A program made the position numbers and the translations under genes. A stretch of 64,000 nt of DNA from assembly GCA_947441615.1 (NCBI GenBank), contig CANEUH010000008.1, positions 58,041-122,040 of the forward strand. The letters run 5' to 3'. Under the pieces are notes generated by a model. It ran no database searches. It was not told where the DNA came from and saw nothing but the letters and a program-made list of their open reading frames with translations. This stretch comes from Bacteriovoracaceae bacterium (GTDB taxonomy: Bacteria > Bdellovibrionota > Bacteriovoracia > Bacteriovoracales > Bacteriovoracaceae). Below are positions 36,829 to 44,730 of this stretch, in pieces; the first letter of the stretch is position 1; each line of letters opens with the position of its first letter.

Positions 36829-38010
36829 ATGAATTTAAGTTTTCAACCAGAGCTATTAAAAGAATATGGGGTCGTACTGACTCTTGAAGAGTACCAAAAA
36901 AATGGTGAAAAAACCGTGGTCGTTGGTATGTCGGGTGGAGTGGATTCTTCAGTCGTTGCACTTCTCGTTAAACTTCAGGGTTATAAAGTGATTGGTCTCT
37001 TCATGAAGAATTGGGATGAAACAAATCCTGATGGTAGTTGCTCAGCTGATCTAGATTATCAAGACGTCATAAAAGTTTGTGAGAAACTCGATATCCCTTA
37101 TTACTCAGTAAACTTTGTTAAAGAATATTGGGACGGAGTTTTTACCGAATTTTTAAATGACTACCGAAAAGGTTTCACTCCAAACCCTGATATCCTCTGT
37201 AACCGCGAGATTAAATTCAAGGTCTTTTACCAAAGAGCAAAACTCTTAGGAGCGGATTTCTTGGCAACTGGCCACTACTGCCAAGTTAAAGATGGTCAGC
37301 TTATGAAAGCGGTTGATCAAAATAAAGATCAAACCTATTTCCTTTACGCTGTAGAAAAAAGTGTTTTCAAAGATGTCCTCTTCCCAATTGGGCATCTTCC
37401 AAAACCCAAAGTAAGGGAGCTTGCTACAAAATTTGATTTAGCAACGTCAGCAAAAAAAGACTCCACTGGAATTTGCTTTATTGGGGAGAGGGACTTTAAA
37501 GAATTTCTCTCCCAGTACATCGAAAAATCCAAAGGCAACTTTGTTGATCTTCAAGGAAAGATTTTAGGTCAGCATGATGGGACTTGTTTTTATACTCTTG
37601 GACAAAGAAAGGGTATGGGAATCGGTGGGCCTGGGGATGCGTGGTTTGTGGTGGCGAAAAACTTTGAGAAAAATGAAATCATCTTAGCTCAAGGCCAGGA
37701 TCATCCAGCACTCTATGCTGATGGGCTAGCGGCAGTTGAGCTTAATTGGCTTAAACCAGCACCCGCAGGAACTTTTAAATGCAAAGCTAAGGTTCGCTAC
37801 CGCCAGCCAGAAAGGCCTTGTACTGTGACGGTCATGGATCAAATGGTAAAAGTTGTTTTTGATCAACCGGAAAGGGCCATGACTCCGAGGCAATCAATCG
37901 TTTTTTATGATGGGGAAGAATGCATTGGGGGAGGGATTATTAGCGAAATCTCGCCCGACTATCACACCCTAGGGAAGGGTCTACCAGAGGTCTTTTCGGT
38001 TAAGGTCTAG
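36829..38010 (+). CDS. mnmA: tRNA-specific 2-thiouridylase MnmA
   Basis: MnmA adds sulfur to U34 of tRNA-Lys, tRNA-Glu and tRNA-Gln. The 393-residue protein has an intact PP-loop (VVGMSGGVDSSVVALL), the catalytic TPNPDILCNREIKF with Asp and Cys, ATGHYCQ, and the second catalytic Cys in STGICFIGERDF. The C-terminal beta domain with GGPGDAWFVV and RYRQPERPC is complete. It has an extra 30 residues before the PP-loop compared with E. coli. Its 3' end overlaps the small cysteine-motif gene on the other strand by 30 bases. Confidence 0.97.
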   Translation: MNLSFQPELLKEYGVVLTLEEYQKNGEKTVVVGMSGGVDSSVVALLVKLQGYKVIGLFMKNWDETNPDGSCSADLDYQDVIKVCEKLDIPYYSVNFVKEYWDGVFTEFLNDYRKGFTPNPDILCNREIKFKVFYQRAKLLGADFLATGHYCQVKDGQLMKAVDQNKDQTYFLYAVEKSVFKDVLFPIGHLPKPKVRELATKFDLATSAKKDSTGICFIGERDFKEFLSQYIEKSKGNFVDLQGKILGQHDGTCFYTLGQRKGMGIGGPGDAWFVVAKNFEKNEIILAQGQDHPALYADGLAAVELNWLKPAPAGTFKCKAKVRYRQPERPCTVTVMDQMVKVVFDQPERAMTPRQSIVFYDGEECIGGGIISEISPDYHTLGKGLPEVFSVKV

Positions 38011-38196
38011 ACCTTTTTTCTCCGCTTCCTGACGTTTTTTAGCTTCAAACCCCTGACAATCCCCAAGACCCGCCATGGCGACTATATTTGAAGGTTTATC
38101 CTTGGATTCAATCCCAAAACGGCGGCACCCATTAGGTGTTTTGGCGTTCCAGGTGATGTAAAAATGACGACATTGCGAGCAGTTAGGGTTACTCAT
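37981..38196 (-). CDS. Small four-cysteine protein (putative zinc-binding)
   Basis: The 71-residue protein has Cys6 and Cys9 (CSQC), Cys24 (NGCRRFGIESK) and Cys47 (GDCQGF), with the conserved phrases HFYITWNAKTPNGCR and PSNIV. I recognise the pattern as a widespread small family in Gram-negative bacteria of unknown function, presumably a zinc ribbon-like fold. The C-terminal 20 residues are a charged helix that is antisense to the end of mnmA. No signal peptide is present. Confidence 0.72.
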   Translation of the reverse strand: MSNPNCSQCRHFYITWNAKTPNGCRRFGIESKDKPSNIVAMAGLGDCQGFEAKKRQEAEKKGLDLNRKDLW

Positions 38197-38391
38197 AGGT
38201 TTATTTTAAACAATTTTGAACCTCCCCGCGATCTGGGTAGATTTAACCCAGTTGTCTTAACCCTGAGCGATATGATTTTTGACAGCTTTTGAAAGGTTTA
38301 CACTCCCAACCTGTTTTCATCCTAAACTTTCCAGTTTTCAAGTTTAATGGGGTTGTGTCGCAATGAGTAGGCCCTGGCCAAAAAGGATTGT

Positions 38392-38685
38392 ATGAATCTT
38401 ACTGGTGGAGAACAGATGAATGTTGAAAACGTGAAGGTGATTTCTCTCTTTAAGAAAATGGATACGATCGAGTCGACTCTAGATCCCATAGCGGAATTAA
38501 TTGAAGAGATGGGGGGAGAAGAGGCGAGTGAAACCAAGGTCGAAATGAAGAGAAATGTAGTAACCGAGAACCATTTTCCAGACCAGTCCCTCTTTATTCT
38601 GGATGAGCAAATGAAGTCATTAAAGAAGCGATTAAATAGAATGAAGTTTTATATTGGAGAGTTAGACGATTTACTTCCGAACTAA
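38392..38685 (+). CDS. Small acidic helical protein, unknown
   Basis: The 97-residue protein is mostly helical with a C-terminal amphipathic segment (DEQMKSLKKRLNRMKFYIGEL). A second start at 38416, with GGTGGAG upstream, is equally possible and would give 89 residues. It lies just before the tRNA-Leu gene and outside the island. It has no signal peptide. No family is recognised, and coding status rests on codon pattern and a good ribosome site. Confidence 0.5.
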   Translation: MNLTGGEQMNVENVKVISLFKKMDTIESTLDPIAELIEEMGGEEASETKVEMKRNVVTENHFPDQSLFILDEQMKSLKKRLNRMKFYIGELDDLLPN

Positions 38686-38748
38686 AATTCTGTGGACAAA
38701 CTTATAGGAATTCCATTAACTTAAAAGCTCGCTTTTTCCATATTCCGT

Positions 38749-38832
38749 GCCCAGGTGGTGGAATGGCAGACACACTACCTTGAGGTGGTAGCGCTGCGAG
38801 GCATGCTGGTTCAAGTCCAGTCCTGGGCACCA
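38749..38832 (+). tRNA. tRNA-Leu (anticodon GAG)
   Basis: The 84-base gene folds as a class II tRNA. The acceptor stem GCCCAGG pairs with CCTGGGC, followed by an encoded ACCA. The anticodon stem CTACC/GGTAG holds the loop TTGAGGT, with GAG in positions 34-36, reading CUC and CUU leucine codons. An extended variable arm precedes the T arm (CTGGTTCAAGTCCAG). Its 3' end is the integration point of the downstream island. Confidence 0.96.
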
Positions 38833-38843
38833 TTTAAAAAATC
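38817..38843 (+). repeat. att copy 1 (3' end of tRNA-Leu)
   Basis: The 27-bp unit begins CCAGTCCTGGGCACCATTT and continues with an A-rich run ending in ATC. It covers the T-stem end, acceptor strand and CCA of the tRNA, so the tRNA stays functional after integration. Confidence 0.85.
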
Positions 38844-38954
38844 CCTAAAAACATTCATAACTTACGGAAAGTAAAACAAATCATCATTGAAAAGTTTCTA
38901 AACCGAATATTAAGAGAACTCTCTATTAAATGATAAATAAACGTTTCAGAAATA

Positions 38955-39368
38955 TTAATCATTGATTCTTATTTTATGAGATTCGAACCACTCCATCAGT
39001 TCCTCTTTGGTGATTTCACTGGCCGTGGCCTTAATCACTATCTTTGCTAAATCAGAAAATTCTTCTTCATCATTATCAGCAAATTGAAGGTCCCAACCAT
39101 TAGATTGCATAAAAATGACTGCTGCATAGGTTGCTGTTCTTTTGTTACCATCTTGAAATGCATGTGCCTTGGTTAAATAAAAGCAAAGGGCACCAGCGAG
39201 CCTGGCAACTCCACCATTTTGAAATGGTTCTGAACCAGGATAAAAGGCAGTATGAAGGGCGCTTTCAATTTTTCCTTTATCAAGGACTACTGATTGTTGT
39301 CCGTTCATTTCACTACAAAACTTATTGGTACGGATGATGGAATCAACACTTGGGATGATGATCTTCAT
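38955..39368 (-). CDS. Doc/Fic-family toxin
   Basis: The 137-residue protein carries the Doc motif HAFQDGNKRTA (His69, Asp73, Asn75, Lys76, Arg77), used by Doc kinases or Fic transferases to modify targets such as EF-Tu. The size and all-helical pattern match Doc (death on curing). It is encoded immediately downstream of a ribbon-helix-helix-like antitoxin with a 4-base overlap, the standard toxin-antitoxin layout, although antitoxins paired with Doc are more often Phd-type. Catalytic residues are intact. It is the first cargo after the tRNA att site. Confidence 0.88.
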   Translation of the reverse strand: MKIIIPSVDSIIRTNKFCSEMNGQQSVVLDKGKIESALHTAFYPGSEPFQNGGVARLAGALCFYLTKAHAFQDGNKRTATYAAVIFMQSNGWDLQFADNDEEEFSDLAKIVIKATASEITKEELMEWFESHKIRIND

Positions 39369-39595
39369 TTAGCGAGTTCATCTAAGGTTTTCTTATACTT
39401 TTTATAAGATTTCTTCATCATCCTATCCCATTCGGCTTCATCGACTGGTTGTAATTCAATGGTATGGGGCTTGCGTATGAATTCCTTCACTGCAAGGTTC
39501 ACAAGCTTATTAAAGTTAATGTCGTTCTTTTCCATAAAACGATCAACAGCTGGATCAATTTCATCTTCAAAACGTACTGTTCTTGCTTTACCCAT
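39365..39595 (-). CDS. Ribbon-helix-helix-type antitoxin of the Doc pair
   Basis: The 76-residue protein opens with a strand (ARTVRFEDEIDPAVDRFM) and two helices, as in MetJ/Arc-type repressors. It ends in a charged tail (KKSYKKYKKTLDELAK) that would neutralise the toxin. It overlaps the toxin start by 4 bases and is preceded by a TATAAT box and a palindrome at 39627-39653, consistent with autorepression. A decayed fragment of a close relative lies at 43264-43334. Confidence 0.78.
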   Translation of the reverse strand: MGKARTVRFEDEIDPAVDRFMEKNDINFNKLVNLAVKEFIRKPHTIELQPVDEAEWDRMMKKSYKKYKKTLDELAK

Positions 39596-39617
39596 AAAGC
39601 ACCTCTCTTATTCAGCC

Positions 39618-39653
39618 ATTATACATCAAAAAGATGCAAAAAGCATCTTTTTG
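39618..39653 (-). promoter_or_regulatory. Promoter -10 and operator palindrome of the Doc module
   Basis: Reading the minus strand, TATAAT (39623-39618) lies 23 bases before the antitoxin start. Just upstream is a perfect 11-bp inverted repeat, CAAAAAGATGC with a 5-base A spacer (39627-39653), covering the expected -35 spacer region. This is where a ribbon-helix-helix antitoxin would bind. The role is inferred. Confidence 0.5.
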
Positions 39654-39840
39654 TAAGTGCTTGAAATCTCGGGTGTGCTGCATGTTCATTTCTTGTCTTA
39701 ATTAGCGAAGCATTCGTAAACAACAAGGAGGTTAGAAACATTACCTTTCTATACACTACCAAGGTGTAGAATTCCTTGTGTGAAGCTCTTGTGATAAAAG
39801 TCTCGAAAATTACCTTATATGAAAATCGTAGTGTGACAAA

Positions 39841-40227
39841 ATGAAATTTAAACTGATTTCAGCAATTATCGCTTTAAGTGTTTCAGGTCTAACTTGCGCG
39901 CAACTCACGCAGCCTTATAACGTACCTACTGCAATTCTGCAGACAACAAGTGCAGTTCTGCAATCTTTCAAGAAGGACAATGTTCCTGTCGATTCAATAT
40001 CAGGTATTTGTGATTTTAGCGGCAGTAATTGTAACGGAGCTAAAATCGTACTCAATAAAGGAAGCGAGCAAATATTTAACGGCACTTTAACTTCGAGAGG
40101 AGAATTTCATATTCCCAATCTTAAAAGAAATGAATCATACGAGTTTATTTTAAGCTGGCCAAAACATAAGCTTATAGAGAAGAGAATTGTCCTAGCAGGG
40201 GAATTCATTAATATAAAGCTTTTATAA
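39841..40227 (+). CDS. Small exported beta-sandwich-like protein
   Basis: The 128-residue protein has a signal peptide (KLISAIIALSVSGLTCA, cleavage near residue 20). The mature part resembles a carboxypeptidase-regulatory or Cna-B-like sandwich: GAKIVLNKGSEQIFNGTL, then TSRGEFHIPNLKRNESYEF, then KHKLIEKRIVL. This is the pattern of a substituent-displaying loop followed by GxFxIxxLxxxxY. It is probably a periplasmic or surface protein. It lies 13 bases before the M48-like gene, in one unit. Confidence 0.6.
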   Translation: MKFKLISAIIALSVSGLTCAQLTQPYNVPTAILQTTSAVLQSFKKDNVPVDSISGICDFSGSNCNGAKIVLNKGSEQIFNGTLTSRGEFHIPNLKRNESYEFILSWPKHKLIEKRIVLAGEFINIKLL

Positions 40228-40240
40228 AATAAGGAACTCA

Positions 40241-41095
40241 ATGAAAACGATTATTTTATTTTTCATGCTAGCCTTTATCACCTCGGGTTCCGACGCAGCA
40301 GTGGAAATTGACCCCTTATTAGAGATCAAAACACTGGTATCAAAACTAAATGCTTTATCTGATTTAAAGGTACAAGTTCAAAAAACCAAAGAATGTGGTT
40401 TTAGATTGTTAGGAAGAAAGTGGGAAAAAGAAAAAGCCACCCTGAGCTTCTGCGACAATGATGTAAAACCGTTTTTAGATACCAGTTCACCCAAGTTTCC
40501 AGTTAATGACTTGTTAACAATTATCGCTCATGAATATGCACACGCATTAATAGATTATGATAGGAATATTGAGACTGTAGAATACACAGAGGATAGATTT
40601 GATTCCTCCGCTATGTATATCTATCAAGAGCTAACTACTGTTCAATCTTGGGATTTCTTGGTTAAAGCAATCTTATCTTTCAAAGATCCAGAAGATACCG
40701 AAGAAGAACACATTACTGGCATCGTTTTCGAAGAATTAAATAATGCCGAGCATGAAAACATCGACACCTTGGGAGTAAAGCTTCTTTTGATTTTGAACTA
40801 TACGCCAAGTGCAGATCTCTTCTCTTCATTGTCAGTGTTATCTGAATGGGAGGGAAGAAATTTAAATGTCAGAGCTAAAAAAGTTGCAGAATCCATTTCG
40901 GAAGGACTAAAAGACTGGGAATCATTCAATTGCACCGGAAATGGAATTTTCTTAGAAGAGGCCAGTCCCAGTCTCAAGAAGCTACTCATAAAAAACCAAT
41001 TAAGCTCAATTCAACAAAAAGTTAACCATGAATGTACTGACCAGGAAATTTTCAATACTTTCATTGATACAGTTAAAAGGCGTCACGCCAACTAG
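40241..41095 (+). CDS. Exported M48-like zinc metallopeptidase
   Basis: The 284-residue protein has a signal peptide (MKTIILFFMLAFITSGSDAA). It contains the zinc motif HEYAH at residues 97-101 (HExxH) and, about 75 residues later, HENIDTLGVKLLLI with Glu172 and Asp175 in the position of the M48 ExxxD helix. Spacing and the following hydrophobic helix match M48 peptidases, although the rest is diverged. It is probably a periplasmic protease co-expressed with the exported protein just upstream. It ends module 1 of the island. Confidence 0.7.
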   Translation: MKTIILFFMLAFITSGSDAAVEIDPLLEIKTLVSKLNALSDLKVQVQKTKECGFRLLGRKWEKEKATLSFCDNDVKPFLDTSSPKFPVNDLLTIIAHEYAHALIDYDRNIETVEYTEDRFDSSAMYIYQELTTVQSWDFLVKAILSFKDPEDTEEEHITGIVFEELNNAEHENIDTLGVKLLLILNYTPSADLFSSLSVLSEWEGRNLNVRAKKVAESISEGLKDWESFNCTGNGIFLEEASPSLKKLLIKNQLSSIQQKVNHECTDQEIFNTFIDTVKRRHAN

Positions 41096-41502
41096 ATAGT
41101 TGGGCTCAGTCTAAACCACTAGAGATCGATTCAATTTTTGCTTATTAAGATAAAGAAATAGTGATGGCCGGAGAATTCTGGCCCTCTTGCTTTGAGGGCA
41201 AAGTATTTGGGCTTGCCTGAATTAAAACCAGCTTGAACGAAGGTTGATCTGGTTCATGGCCTTTAATCTTCATTCGATTTTAAAGTAAATCTTGGCGCTA
41301 TTTTGGCGCTACTTTCCCTCAAAATAGGCAAAAAAAGATGAAAACGGACGATTGTAGGCGAAGACTCGAAGTTGAATTAAGTAACTGTAATTAATGGCTA
41401 ATTAACTGAAAATACTCTTGATCTGATGACCTCCTTCCTCGGCTCCAGTCCTGGGCACCATTTTCATTTCATTTTATCCTGAAATTCTGCGACAATCATT
41501 TT
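41096..41502. other. Intergenic region with att block and hairpins
   Basis: No gene is seen. The region holds short inverted repeats (GCCCTC/GAGGGC near 41190-41210, AACCAG/CTGGTT near 41227-41257) and two direct copies of TTGGCGCTA 11 bases apart (41292, 41303). A block of about 160 bases leads into att copy 2 and recurs before att copy 4. Its look is that of recombinase arm and core sites. Confidence 0.55.
41303..41463 (+). repeat. Pre-att block and att copy 2
   Basis: The block begins TTGGCGCTACTTTCCCT and ends at the att core CCAGTCCTGGGCACCATTT (41445-41463). It matches 54756-54916 at roughly nine positions in ten. The tRNA-derived core is exact for 19 bp but lacks the following A run found in the other copies. 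Confidence 0.8.
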
Positions 41503-41862
41503 ATGGCAGTTTCAATTGAAGAATATTCCAAAGCTTTATTGTCCTTAGAGGAAGCTCTCGCTCTTCCTAAAACTGATATCGTTCGAGATGCATCTATTCA
41601 GCGTTTTGAATTTTGTGTTGAGCTTGCATGGAAAACTGCCAAGAAAGTTATGGGAACTCAAACCTCAGCACCTAAGCAGGTCCTCCGTGAAATGGCACAA
41701 AATGGTTTTATTGAGAACGTGGATCTCTGGTTTGATTTTTTAGAAAATCGAAATCTTTCGTCGCATACTTACGATCAAGTACTAGCTGAAAAAGTATTTG
41801 CTTCCGCGCAGTTGTTCCTACCAGAGGGCAAAAAACTCGAAGCAAAATTAAAATCCCAATGA
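41503..41862 (+). CDS. HEPN (HI0074-type) toxin of a MNT/HEPN module
   Basis: The 119-residue all-helical protein matches the HI0074 nucleotidyltransferase-substrate-binding family: FEFCVELAWKTAKKVMG and the HEPN active motif RNLSSHTY, an R-x4-H. HEPN proteins of this type act as RNases that are inactivated by AMP transfer from the MNT partner. The stop overlaps the MNT start by 4 bases. It starts 39 bases after att copy 2, so it opens module 2. Confidence 0.86.
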   Translation: MAVSIEEYSKALLSLEEALALPKTDIVRDASIQRFEFCVELAWKTAKKVMGTQTSAPKQVLREMAQNGFIENVDLWFDFLENRNLSSHTYDQVLAEKVFASAQLFLPEGKKLEAKLKSQ

Positions 41863-42164
41863 AGTTCGGACTTTCAAATGAGCAATTTCAAATTCTTAAT
41901 CAGATAGTGGTATCTCCTTTAAAGAGTAATGGTGCTACTGTTTGGATTTTTGGATCTCGGGCAAGAGGGGATCACAAACCTTTTTCTGATATCGATCTCA
42001 TGTATGAAACTTCAGATAATAGTCCTTTTCCAAAAGGATTCATCAGTATTTTAAAAGAATCAATTGAAGAGAGCCGCTTGCCCTTGAAAGTTGATCTTGT
42101 GGATTTTCAAGATATGGCTGATGCATATAAAATGACCGCTCTTGCCGACAGGGTTCAAATATAA
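41859..42164 (+). CDS. MNT-family nucleotidyltransferase antitoxin
   Basis: The 101-residue protein has the minimal nucleotidyltransferase motif: GSRARGDHKPFSDIDL with Gly32, Ser33, Asp44 and Asp46, and a later Asp (VDLVDF). MNT proteins adenylylate the HEPN partner and thus work as antitoxins. The catalytic acids are intact. It forms a coupled pair with the upstream HEPN gene. Confidence 0.9.
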   Translation: MKFGLSNEQFQILNQIVVSPLKSNGATVWIFGSRARGDHKPFSDIDLMYETSDNSPFPKGFISILKESIEESRLPLKVDLVDFQDMADAYKMTALADRVQI

Positions 42165-42224
42165 ATTAGAGCTGATTTAAAAAAATAATTGATATTGATT
42201 TTTTTCATTTGAAAAGAATTTGGA

Positions 42225-42488
42225 CTAAGCACTTCTTTCTTTAATCGCTTGATCCAAATCCCATGTCGTCTGAAAGTTCATCCAAAGTTTAGGCGATGTC
42301 CCTAGGGCATCAGAAAGGTCTAAAGCTGAATCCGCAGTAATTCCACGTTTGCCTTTTATAAGTTCATTCAGCTTTGCTTTGGTCCAACCAACTTTCTCAG
42401 CAAATGCGGCTTGAGACATCCCCATTGGTTCAAGGAATTCTTCTAAAAGTATTTCGCCAGGGTGGAAGGGGTTTTTTGGTTGTTTCAT
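42225..42488 (-). CDS. higA: HigA-family antitoxin
   Basis: The 87-residue protein is an XRE-type helix-turn-helix protein of the HigA family: HPGEILLEEFLEPMGMSQ, then AAFAEKVGWTKAKLNELIKG, then a short dimer helix and LWMNFQTTWDLDQA. It binds its own operator and neutralises HigB. It lies 9 bases downstream of higB, the toxin-first order typical of hig loci. AGGAG is found before its ATG (CACTAGGAGAAAGAT). Confidence 0.9.
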   Translation of the reverse strand: MKQPKNPFHPGEILLEEFLEPMGMSQAAFAEKVGWTKAKLNELIKGKRGITADSALDLSDALGTSPKLWMNFQTTWDLDQAIKERSA

Positions 42489-42497
42489 ATCTTTCTC

Positions 42498-42788
42498 CTA
42501 GTGGTAATCTTCAACTGAGACATTTTTGGCATTGCCTTGTTCCCATTTAAAAACAATTCTCCACTGATCATTTATCCGTATCGAGTGAAATCCATTACGG
42601 TCACCTTTAAGGGCCTCTAGTCGGTTTCCTGGAGGAACTTTAAGGTCGTTTAACTCTGCGGCTTCATGAACATACTGGAGCTTTCTTCTGGCCGCTCTGT
42701 GCAGCTCAGGGGGAAAGGCCCTAACAGCTTTTGAGCTTTTGTCTTCAAATAAATCTTCAGCGAGCTTGTTCGCAAAGTTAATAATCAC
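42498..42788 (-). CDS. higB: HigB-family toxin (RelE/ParE fold mRNA interferase)
   Basis: The protein has about 96 residues from a GTG at 42788; a TTG two codons earlier is the alternative. The HigB pattern is clear: helices with ELHRAARRKLQYVHEA, then PPGNRLEALKGDRNGFHSIR, then INDQWRIVFKWEQGNAKNVSVEDYH with the usual Arg and terminal Tyr-His. It should cleave mRNA on the ribosome. It is first in the operon with higA. Confidence 0.9.
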   Translation of the reverse strand: MIINFANKLAEDLFEDKSSKAVRAFPPELHRAARRKLQYVHEAAELNDLKVPPGNRLEALKGDRNGFHSIRINDQWRIVFKWEQGNAKNVSVEDYH

Positions 42789-42797
42789 GGGCAAATG

Positions 42798-42814
42798 TTA
42801 TCATGTTCCGATAA
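42798..42814 (-). promoter_or_regulatory. Possible HigA operator upstream of higB
   Basis: TTATC and GATAA form an inverted repeat with a 7-base spacer 10 bases upstream of the higB start. Position and size suit an autoregulatory operator. It is not proven. Confidence 0.35.
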
Positions 42815-42984
42815 TGCGGTAAAGAGGGGGGTGTAACTTGGCCCTATATTGGCTCTAATTTACCTAAAAAGGGCTAAAGAAAATGAAAACAGACAACAAT
42901 GGTAATCTTGATAATTGATATGACTCTCTAAAATTGCGAGATAAATCATTGTTTTTTGGAACTAAATGTTGTCTAACCGGCCCC

Positions 42985-43011
42985 CCAGTCATGGGCACTA
43001 TTTAAAAAATC
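42985..43011 (+). repeat. att copy 3 (diverged)
   Basis: The site matches the 27-bp att unit at 25 positions (CCAGTCATGGGCACTATTT, then the same A run and TC). The preceding 140 bases resemble the pre-att block only loosely. It marks the end of module 2 and looks older than copies 1 and 4. Confidence 0.7.
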
Positions 43012-43139
43012 ATGACATTTATATTTGATAGGCTAAACTAGCTTTATGATGAATTACAGGATAATGCGGATATTCAATTTTTAATTGAAAATGCTGAATA
43101 AGTCTTATGCTGATTTATTTCATCAATGGGAAGTGATCA

Positions 43140-43262
43140 ATGACATCAAAAATAAAATTAAGTCTTGATGAATACTTCAAATTCCTTGAAGAGTATTTTC
43201 AATTGTTCAACTTCAAGGCGATTAAGCGGAAAATTATAAAAGGCAATAACTTTAAATTGTGA
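43140..43262 (+). CDS. Small ORF, possible protein or remnant (40 codons)
   Basis: An ATG at 43140 opens a 40-residue frame (MTSKIKLSLDEYFKFLEEYF and a basic end KRKIIKGNNFKL). GGGAAG lies 8 bases upstream. The SLDEYFKFLEEYF phrase with a C-terminal KxxKGNNFKL looks like a real small protein of the kind found beside toxin-antitoxin genes. Evidence is weak and it may be a fragment. It directly precedes the decayed antitoxin segment. Confidence 0.35.
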   Translation: MTSKIKLSLDEYFKFLEEYFQLFNFKAIKRKIIKGNNFKL

Positions 43263-43263
43263 A

Positions 43264-43334
43264 GTGATCTTCATTTCGCAAGTTCATCCAAGGTTTTCTT
43301 ATATTTTTTGTAAGATTTTTTCATAATCTTATCC
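43264..43334 (-). pseudogene. Fragment of a Doc-module antitoxin gene
   Basis: This stretch matches the 3' end of the antitoxin gene and the beginning of the toxin gene at 39356-39426 with only scattered differences. The rest of the gene is missing and the adjoining sequence is unrelated. It shows that a second copy of the module once existed in module 3. Confidence 0.65.
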
Positions 43335-43360
43335 TGACCTGACCTCGTTAAAGATAAAAT

Positions 43361-43717
43361 CTACTCGTGATTCATATGATGTATCATAGTTAGTTTTGTT
43401 ATTATTTTGCCAAAAAATATTAAACGCCGGGCCATCTATAGTAGCGTATTCATCTCGCTGTTTGCAGCCTTCAGCTAGAGTCTTCTGGGCTTCGTTTTAA
43501 ACTCTAGAAATCGTTAATATACTTTTCGTCCATGACATCCACCGGTGCCCCCGATTCTCGCCAGTAAACGCATGGAAAAATGCGTGCTCTATTTTTACTG
43601 TCTGCAAGTGTGATTATAACACATTCGATTTGGAGTATTATGGATGTGCCAAATAATTAAGAATCCAAAATGGTTGTTAAACTGCCTTAGAATTGATTTG
43701 TCTCTATATACGAGTAG
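43361..43717. repeat. MITE-like element, copy 1
   Basis: The 357-base element is bounded by CTACTCGT and its inverse ACGAGTAG. It is similar over most of its length to 58937-59327, and its first 70 bases recur at 53501. Inside, on the minus strand, a short frame beginning MRLLARIGG is shared with the other copy but broken here by stops. No gene is seen in 43335-43803 outside this element. Confidence 0.6.
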
Positions 43718-43726
43718 CCTTTCGTC

Positions 43727-43749
43727 CATGTCGATTTTTTTTCTCCCGA
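43727..43749 (+). repeat. 23-bp direct repeat, copy 1
   Basis: CATGTCGA, then eight T, then CTCCCGA recurs exactly at 47386-47408. Both copies lie 61 and 86 bases before a gene (43810 and 47494), so a shared promoter-proximal site is possible. Confidence 0.6.
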
Positions 43750-43809
43750 CGTAAATCATCATACTTTAGACTTATGCTTAAGAAAGTACAAATTTAAAAG
43801 GACTTGGTT

Positions 43810-44460
43810 ATGACTAACTCGGATGAAAATAGATCAGTTGTAGAAATTGATTGGAATAATTTTAATTCAAGCTTTTTGATTGAGACCTTTAACGAAGAAG
43901 GGCCGACAATTGGTTTAGGTGTGGCAGTCAGAAAGGATACAATTTTGACTTCTATAGATCAATTTGAAAAAGCGATTTATAAAATAAAAGTTCGCTCCCT
44001 TTTTGGAATTAATAAAAAGTCTGAGAACTTGGAAGTTGAGGGATTTGAACTCCATCCTGAGAACGACTTAATTAAGATCAAATTAAGGGAGGAGCTCCCA
44101 AATGACATTAAAATTTATCCAATCATAAAAAATAAAAATAAATTCGATGGAAAGTTCATTCGAATTGGATGCAAAAAAGTAAAAGGACAAGAAAGGTTGA
44201 CTCTTGTATCTCCTGGAATGAAGTCTATCGGCCTAGGCATGAAATACATGGAGCTCATTGAGAGAAGGATTGATCCCATGGAAACGAGTGGTGGTGGTAT
44301 TTACATGATTAGCGGGGGCCAGATAAATCTTATTGCCATTAGTTCCATGCGTGGTTTTTCGAAAGAATCAAGCTCAACAATCAATCCAATGGTCCTTGGA
44401 ATTCATGACTGGATTGAGAGTCCTGTACATAATGGAAGAAATCGAAAGTCAAAAGGCTAA
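43810..44460 (+). CDS. Trypsin-fold protein with degenerate catalytic site
   Basis: The ATG at 43810 has AAAAGG 8 bases upstream; a TTG two codons earlier is too close to it. The 216-residue protein follows a chymotrypsin-like order: GLGVAVRKDTILTSIDQF in place of the TAAH segment (His missing), HPENDLIKIKL with the catalytic-type Asp, and METSGGGIYMISGGQ for GDSGG with the Ser kept. It lacks a signal peptide and so appears cytosolic. With the His gone it is probably inactive, perhaps a binding module. The small gene at 44463 follows by 2 bases. Confidence 0.55.
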   Translation: MTNSDENRSVVEIDWNNFNSSFLIETFNEEGPTIGLGVAVRKDTILTSIDQFEKAIYKIKVRSLFGINKKSENLEVEGFELHPENDLIKIKLREELPNDIKIYPIIKNKNKFDGKFIRIGCKKVKGQERLTLVSPGMKSIGLGMKYMELIERRIDPMETSGGGIYMISGGQINLIAISSMRGFSKESSSTINPMVLGIHDWIESPVHNGRNRKSKG

Positions 44461-44462
44461 TT

Positions 44463-44693
44463 ATGAAGTTATTTATTTTTCTCGCACTATCATCAGGTGT
44501 TTTGATTTTTAATTCTTATCTTCTAAGAACAAAGGTTTTTCCCAAAAAAAGTCTTCAACAATTTGAGGATTATTTAAGTTATAATGATCGCTCCTCTCAG
44601 CTTCGGTTTTGCCAAATGAAAGGCTATATTCAAGTTGCATATGTTAATGTGAGGGAGAACGAGATTGAATCGATTGTTTGCGCTAATCTTTAA
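44463..44693 (+). CDS. Small protein with N-terminal membrane segment
   Basis: The 76-residue product starts MKLFIFLALSSGVLIFNSYL, a membrane anchor or signal peptide, followed by about 55 polar residues with two cysteines. It follows the trypsin-like gene by 2 bases and is presumably co-translated. No family is recognised. Confidence 0.5.
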   Translation: MKLFIFLALSSGVLIFNSYLLRTKVFPKKSLQQFEDYLSYNDRSSQLRFCQMKGYIQVAYVNVRENEIESIVCANL

Positions 44694-44730
44694 CCTAAAA
44701 ATCTGTTATATTTTTGGTGATTTTGAAAAA

